Assembly: GCA_021813325.1 (NCBI GenBank)
Contig: JAKALA010000018.1
Span: 1 to 58,337 of the forward strand
Direction: 5' to 3'
Source: a bacterium
GTDB lineage: Bacteria; Verrucomicrobiota; Verrucomicrobiia; Limisphaerales; UBA11358
Length of the DNA: 58,337 bases
The stretch's first letter is position 1, and the number at the start of each line of letters is the position of its first letter. This document shows positions 54,207-58,337 of the stretch, in pieces. Both the position numbers and the translations under genes were made by a program. The notes under the pieces are model-generated. The model worked only from the letters and a program-made list of their open reading frames with translations, was not told the origin of the DNA and ran no database searches.

Positions 54207-54955
54207 AACTCATTTCCTGGAACGTCAACGGCCTGCGCGCCGTGCTGAAAAAGACTTTTTTGGAATATCTCGAAACCGAGGCGCCGGATGTGTTGTGTTT
54301 GCAGGAAACCAAATGCACGCCGGATCAGGTCGAGCAATTGTGGCCAGCCCACTACACCACCTTTTGGAATTGCGCCGAAAAGAAAGGCTATTCCGGCACG
54401 GCCATTTTTACCAAAACACGTCCGCTGAAAGTGACTCCGCACATCGGTATTGATGAACACGACAGGGAAGGGCGCGTCTTGACGGCTGAATATCCCGATT
54501 TTTTTCTGGTCAATGTTTACGTGCCCAACTCCAAACGGGCACTGGAACGCCTGCCGTATCGCCAACAATGGGATCGCGATTTTCTCGGTTACCTGAAGTC
54601 GCTGGAAAAGAAAAAGCCCGTGATCTTCTGCGGCGACCTCAACGTGGCGCACACGGAGATTGATCTGGCCAATCCCAAGGCCAACGTGCGCAATCACGGT
54701 TTCACCATCGAAGAACGCAACGGTTTCAGCGCCTTTGTCGGTGCGGGCTTTTTGGATGCATTCCGCGAGTTTGAGAAGGGCGGGGGACACTACTCCTGGT
54801 GGAGTCCCATGGGCGGCGCCCGTTTAAGAAACGTTGGGTGGCGGATCGATTACTTTCTGCTGTCGCAATCCCTACGTCCGCGATTGAAAAAAGCCTTTAT
54901 TCAGTCAAAAATCCTGGGCAGCGACCACTGTCCAGTGGGTATCGAAATCAACTGA
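54203..54955 (+). CDS. xthA: Exodeoxyribonuclease III (AP endonuclease)
   Basis: ExoIII cuts abasic sites and trims 3' ends in base-excision repair. The 250-residue protein has 'MKLISWNVNGLRA', the catalytic metal Glu in 'CLQETKCTPDQ', 'GYSGTAIFTK', 'VNVYVPNSKR', 'VIFCGDLNVAHTEIDL', 'GGHYSWWSP...NVGWRIDYFLLS' and the final 'GSDHCPVGIEI' with the catalytic Asp-His. The start lies in the ATGA overlap with glgB, and homology begins at residue 1. It ends 16 bases from the convergent hemerythrin gene. Confidence 0.97.
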   Translation: MKLISWNVNGLRAVLKKTFLEYLETEAPDVLCLQETKCTPDQVEQLWPAHYTTFWNCAEKKGYSGTAIFTKTRPLKVTPHIGIDEHDREGRVLTAEYPDFFLVNVYVPNSKRALERLPYRQQWDRDFLGYLKSLEKKKPVIFCGDLNVAHTEIDLANPKANVRNHGFTIEERNGFSAFVGAGFLDAFREFEKGGGHYSWWSPMGGARLRNVGWRIDYFLLSQSLRPRLKKAFIQSKILGSDHCPVGIEIN

Positions 54956-54971
54956 ATGCGCCAAGTCAAAA

Positions 54972-55415
54972 CTAGGTTCGGCTGACTTCGCGGCGGCGCA
55001 GCCAGGCTTCACCCAGTTCCTTCAACGTTTTGGCCTTGAGCACGTGTTCAGCCATGGGGAAAACAATCCGTTCTTCTTTGTCGAAATGCTCCCGTGAACG
55101 CGCCACGGCGCTGAGCAGTAATTTTTTTGCCGACTTGATGTCTTTCGCTTTGTGAATTTTGGCGAGTTCGGCATCAATCTGAACATGCTCTGCATGAAAC
55201 GTTTCGTTCTGGCCGATCTGATCGAAATAATGTTCCAACGGCTCGATGAACAGGTCGTCCTCGGTTTTGGAATGCGGCGCCAGCAAGGTTTCCACCACCG
55301 TGGTCAAAGATTTCACCTCGGCGAGCGTGCGCACGTTGGGAAGCGCGGCTTCGATATGGTCAAACAAGTTGTGGAACACGGCGTGTTCCGCCCGCAAAAC
55401 GTCAGTGATTCTCAT
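54972..55415 (-). CDS. Hemerythrin domain protein
   Basis: This 147-residue four-helix protein has the di-iron ligand set H15, H48, E52 ('HSKTE'), H77, H110, E114 ('HFDKE') and H124 ('EHVL'). Such stand-alone hemerythrin-like proteins bind oxygen or nitric oxide, or protect and repair iron-sulphur proteins. No signal peptide is present, so it is cytosolic. It is monocistronic and convergent with xthA. The specific role cannot be read. Confidence 0.9.
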   Translation of the reverse strand: MRITDVLRAEHAVFHNLFDHIEAALPNVRTLAEVKSLTTVVETLLAPHSKTEDDLFIEPLEHYFDQIGQNETFHAEHVQIDAELAKIHKAKDIKSAKKLLLSAVARSREHFDKEERIVFPMAEHVLKAKTLKELGEAWLRRREVSRT

Positions 55416-55614
55416 GATGTAAAGTTGAATTGCTGGCCATAAAATCCACCAGCTTGCCGCTGAACGCCAGCCGAAAGTGTCAAAGGCCCGGTTGCCAACA
55501 AGGCCGAAATGTTACGGGCGATTGCTGATCCCCGAAACCCTGCCGTTGTTGATGAAGCTTCTTTATTTTTAATAAAACTTGACTCACTAATTGTAGTCTT
55601 CTTTTCTAACCCGA

Positions 55615-56390
55615 CTACAGCCTTTCCCAAACCCAAGGCGCTGATTCAATCGCTGTCGGAAAATCTGCTGGAAACTTTCCGCCCCGCGCCGTTGCTCGAC
55701 GCCTACGACGTTTATCAGCACCTCATGGATTATTGGGCGGAGACGATGCAGGACGATTGCTACCAGTTGGTGCATGACGGCTGGAAAGCCGTGGCCGATG
55801 GCCAGCCGAACACCGACCTGATTCCTGAATCGCTGATGATTCGGCGCTACTTCGCCACGGAACAGGCGGCGATTGAGAAACTCGAAGCCGGGCGCGACGA
55901 CCTCACCCGCCAGATGGAGGAAATGGATGAGGAACACGGCGGCGAAGAGGGTTTGCTGGCCGAGGCCAAGACCGAGAAGGGCAAATTGAGCAAAGTCAGT
56001 GTGGCCACGCGACTCAAGGAAATCAAAGGCGACAAAGACGCGGCGGACGAACGCAAGGTGCTGGAGGAATATCTGGCGCTGATTGAAAAAGAATCCGCTG
56101 CCGGTAAAAAAGTGAAGGACGCCCAAAAAGCTCTGGCTGCCGAGGTCGCGAAAAAATACGGCAAGCTGACCGTGGACGAAATCAAAACGCTGGTGGTGGA
56201 TGACAAATGGCTGGCGGCGCTGGCCGAGGCCGTGCAATCCGAATTGAATCGGGTGTCGCAGGCGCTGACCGGACGCATCCAACAACTGGCGGAACGCTAT
56301 GCCACGCCGCTGCCGAAACTCTCCGGCGAAGTTTCCGTGCTCGCCGCCAAAGTGCAGGGACATCTCGCCAAAATGGGATTCAAGCCATGA
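55615..56390 (+). pseudogene. hsdM: 3' remnant of type I restriction-modification methylase gene hsdM
   Basis: From about 55615 the frame reads 'FPKPKALIQSLSENLLETFRPAPLLDAYDVYQHLMDYWAETMQDDCYQLVHDGW'-type sequence, then a long charged coiled coil (about 55870-56170) and 'LNRVSQALTGRIQQLAERYATPLPKL'. This is the C-terminal region of long HsdM subunits. The SAM-binding and 'NPPF' catalytic parts, several hundred residues, are absent, so no methyltransferase activity is possible. The frame is open from an ATG at 55509, but the first 35 codons have no HsdM character and come from AT-richer flanking DNA. It overlaps the rhuM remnant by ATGA, preserving an old operon. Confidence 0.85.
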
Positions 56391-56794
56391 GCAAAGAAAA
56401 AAAACTCCAAATCCGCAACAGCACCGCCGAGTTCCTTGTGTTCACCCGGCAGGCGGGCGAAGACGGCATTGAGGTCCGCGTGGAGAATGAAACCGTCTGG
56501 CTCACGCAAAAACTCATGGCCGCATTGTTCGACGTTACGGTGCCGACCATCAGCGAACACCTGGCCAATCTTTTTCAACAGGGGGAAATTTCCGAGGCGG
56601 CAACTGTTCGGAATTTCCGAACAGTTCAAAAGGAAGGCGCTCGTGCCGTGACGCGCAACGTGGATTTCTACAACCTCGACGCCATCATCGCCGTGGGTTT
56701 TCGCGTGAACTCCGCCCGCGCCATCCAATTCCGGCAATGGGCCGCCGTTACCTTGCCACCCAACCCGACGCCGAAGTGTTGGCCGACTTGGTAG
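56387..56794 (+). pseudogene. rhuM: Truncated RhuM-family protein gene
   Basis: The 135 codons begin 'KKLQIRNSTAEFLVFT', continue 'IEVRVENETVWLTQKLMAALFDVTVPTISEHLANLF' (a DNA-binding-like N-terminus) and 'VTRNVDFYNLDAIIAVGFRVNSARAIQFRQWA'. These are hallmarks of RhuM/Fic-associated proteins that accompany type I restriction loci. Full-length members have roughly 300 residues or more; here homology stops at 'QFRQWA', followed by about 15 foreign residues and a stop. Another frame from about 56745 to 56913 ('YLATQPDAEVLADLVG...') may be a piece of a third gene. The locus is decayed. Confidence 0.8.
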
Positions 56795-57203
56795 GGGTGA
56801 CTGAAAAGGCTCATCACAACACCACACTTGAAATCTGGCCCAAGTGCGCTGACGAAGTTTTTATGGGTCAGTCATTCCACTCAAAATCCGACGCCGACGA
56901 ATCGCCCGTCTAAATCGGTTCAATCGTTCCACGTCGAGGGGTCTGTCCCGTTGCGCCAGACGGTCTGGGGCGTGTTCTTGACCGTCAGACCGTGTGGATT
57001 TACCCCAGAAACACAGGAACGCAAGGCCAGACGGTCAAATCCCCATTTTCTTCAGTTCGTCGCCGTTGTTCTGGTTTGTGTTCTGGTTTTACGGTGATTT
57101 AACCCATGTTCCAGACGACGGAAGACAACCGAAGTGAAAAGGCGGATTCTCAAAAAACGATTGATTTCATTGATGCTTTACAACGGGAAAAGAAGTTTAA
57201 CGG
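56795..57203. other. Gene-free stretch between the RM remnants and the tRNA
   Basis: No supported gene is present. The 3' part of an unidentified frame runs to TAA at 56911-56913. Short repeats of an AGACGGTC-type motif occupy 56956-57036. No attachment site matching the tRNA 3' end was found here. Confidence 0.55.
56956..57036. repeat. Cluster of AGACGGTC-type motifs
   Basis: CCAGACGGTCTGG (56956-56968, a near-perfect palindrome), GACCGTCAGACCG (56980-56992, two inverted copies) and CCAGACGGTC (57027-57036) share a core. They could be protein-binding sites or a short repeat. No function is assigned. Confidence 0.4.
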
Positions 57204-57280
57204 TGGTGCGCGCGGCGGGAGTTGAACCCACAACCTTCGGCTTCGGAGACCGACGCTCTATCCAGTTGAGCTACGCGCGC
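57204..57280 (-). tRNA. tRNA-Arg (anticodon CCG)
   Basis: Read on the minus strand it folds into a full cloverleaf: acceptor GCGCGCG/CGCGCGC (57280-57274 with 57214-57208), D-arm GCTC/GAGC, anticodon stem TCGGT/GCCGA with loop CTCCGAA (anticodon CCG, reads CGG), and T-arm GTGGG-TTCAACT-CCCGC. The discriminator is A and CCA is encoded (57206-57204). It borders the decayed restriction-modification remnants, a usual integration neighbourhood. Confidence 0.95.
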
Positions 57281-57370
57281 AGCGATGTCGAGCGCCGGAT
57301 TATTATGCGGGGTTTCGCCGAGGCGGCAAGCAGTATTGCGGGGCCATTTGAAATTTGGGCAAACAAAAAA

Positions 57371-57394
57371 ACCGGCTGTCGTCAGACAGCCGGT
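57371..57394 (-). terminator. Intrinsic terminator of the Gfo/Idh/MocA gene
   Basis: A perfect 10-bp stem (57371-57380 with 57385-57394) has a 4-base loop. Read on the minus strand it is followed by a T-run (A-run at 57365-57370), 30 bases after the stop codon of the oxidoreductase gene. Confidence 0.9.
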
Positions 57395-57423
57395 GGTGTT
57401 TGAAACAGATTGGCAACGGTTGC

Positions 57424-58337
57424 TTACGAAAGCTGCCAGGGATCGCGATCGGTGCGCTTGACAAACCGGGCGGCTTCCGGAGCGTTGGTGACGCGCATCG
57501 CGGGACCGTCCCATTCAATCTTCTTGCCGACGCGCAGCGAAACGCACCCAAGCAGCATGATTTCGGTCAATTGCGCGCCGATGTCAAAGCGGGAATAGCA
57601 TAATTCCGGCTTGTTTTCCTTGATGGCGTTGATCCATTCAAGGTGTTGGCGATGATCATTGTCACCTTTGAACTGGTTGCGCGGTAGCGATTCCGGGATC
57701 GTGGCGACAATTTCATGTTTCTTGTAATGCACGAATTTTTTGTCGTCGGTCAACTTGATGAAGAATTGTTCGCCGTAATCGTCCGGTGAAAACACCTGGC
57801 CTTTGTCGCCCACGAGCAGGCAGCCGCTGCCGGGAATTTCCCCCAACAGTGATTCGATGTCCGCAGTCACTTCACGCGGCGGTTTATTGCTGCCGTCGTG
57901 CCGGCTAGGATGGTCGGGTTGTGGCTGGCCCCCGTCAAACCACCAAAGCGTTACCGGGGATTGTGCCAGCGTGTCGTAATGGTGGAACAGGGTCCGATGC
58001 TTGGCGGGCGACTTGGTTTTGCGGGCGGGAAATTCAAAGCGGATTTTGGAGCCGATGGGATAAGTTTCCTGGTTCATCCCGTTGATGGGCGTGGCTTCAA
58101 TTTCCGTTGGATAGCCCAGATTCAACGAGCGGAACGGCATGTTGACCGTGTGGCAGGCCATGTCGCCCAAGGCCCCGGTGCCGAAATCGAGCCAGCCGCG
58201 CCAGTTGAAGGGTTCATAGACCCCTTGCTTGTAGGGACGCATGGGGGCGGGGCCGATCCACGTGTTCCAATCCAGTTCAGCGGGAATGGGGTCGGAACCT
58301 TCCGGACGGCTCATGCCCTGCGGCCAGATCGGACGAT
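57424..58337 (-). CDS. Gfo/Idh/MocA family oxidoreductase (5' partial)
   Basis: The frame runs through the window edge, so the N-terminal Rossmann domain is missing. The 304 residues present begin 'RPIWPQGMSRPEGSDPIPAELDWNTWIGPAP' and continue 'YKQGVYEPFNWRGWLDFGTGALGDMACHTVNMPFRSLNLGYPTEIEA'. They match the C-terminal alpha/beta domain of the Gfo/Idh/MocA proteins that are abundant in Planctomycetes and Verrucomicrobia, with the conserved 'GDMACHTVN' segment. These enzymes oxidise or epimerise sugars with NAD(P). Tat or Sec export is common but cannot be checked without the start. A terminator follows the stop. Confidence 0.92.
   Translation of the reverse strand, partial: RPIWPQGMSRPEGSDPIPAELDWNTWIGPAPMRPYKQGVYEPFNWRGWLDFGTGALGDMACHTVNMPFRSLNLGYPTEIEATPINGMNQETYPIGSKIRFEFPARKTKSPAKHRTLFHHYDTLAQSPVTLWWFDGGQPQPDHPSRHDGSNKPPREVTADIESLLGEIPGSGCLLVGDKGQVFSPDDYGEQFFIKLTDDKKFVHYKKHEIVATIPESLPRNQFKGDNDHRQHLEWINAIKENKPELCYSRFDIGAQLTEIMLLGCVSLRVGKKIEWDGPAMRVTNAPEAARFVKRTDRDPWQLS

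Noticed and set aside
55509-56390. Intact methylase gene starting at ATG 55509
   Set aside because: The first 35 codons have no HsdM character and the catalytic domain is absent, so it is treated as a 3' remnant.

Overview
The window looks like a chromosomal segment of a Verrucomicrobiota bacterium, probably a Pedosphaera/Limisphaerales-type soil or freshwater heterotroph. This is inferred from protein style, since no rRNA gene is present. The clues are: secreted proteins with Asn/Thr-rich C-terminal beta domains, RCC1 and TSP3-like repeats, a small PUR-family protein, polysaccharide-degrading enzymes (PL8, GH116, GH2, a Gfo/Idh/MocA oxidoreductase), sparse Shine-Dalgarno sites and fairly high GC.

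Layout. 1-291: tail of a secreted protein and its terminator. 664-6556: a heavy-metal efflux operon (small Cys-rich secreted protein, TolC-type outer-membrane factor, lipoprotein adaptor, HME-type RND pump). 6557-7139: remnant of an IS1634-like transposase. 7140-9457: a translationally coupled pair, an FGE-fold secreted protein and a 27-residue tandem-repeat secreted protein. 9736-10777: nadD-rsfS. 10811-17031 (minus strand): PUR protein, PhoH-PIN ATPase, argJ, methyltransferase, argC, rpsI and rplM. 17236-19320: a PL8 lyase. 19682-26074: three membrane or envelope proteins of unknown role, including the DUF2339/DUF3999 pair. 26082-28755: threonine aldolase and a divergent amino-acid permease. 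28782-36471: a TetR-controlled efflux operon combining an RND pump and its adaptor with an EmrA/EmrB pair. 36472-37048: intergenic repeats including a MITE-like element. 37049-43455 (minus): phosphohexomutase, GH116 and GH2. 43565-47526: an AddB-like nuclease/helicase subunit coupled to a lipoprotein MsrB. 47527-48205: a gene-free, hairpin-rich stretch. 48206-51769 (minus): a 1187-residue RCC1/Ig/VWA secreted protein. 52005-54955: glgB-xthA. 54972-55415 (minus): hemerythrin. 55615-57203: decayed type I restriction-modification remnants beside a tRNA-Arg(CCG). 57424-58337 (minus): a partial oxidoreductase.

Functional themes are metal and drug export at both membranes, extracellular polysaccharide breakdown with downstream sugar-phosphate metabolism, arginine biosynthesis next to ribosomal-protein genes, and envelope proteins of unknown role. 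The points most worth a second look are the hairpin-rich intergenic stretch at 47693-48132, a 16-residue insertion directly before the autocleavage site of ArgJ, the TetR palindrome sitting between promoter and start codon, the Cys-rich protein leading the metal operon, and the coupled FGE-fold/tandem-repeat pair. Nothing here proves a new system. All database-level statements of novelty remain untested.
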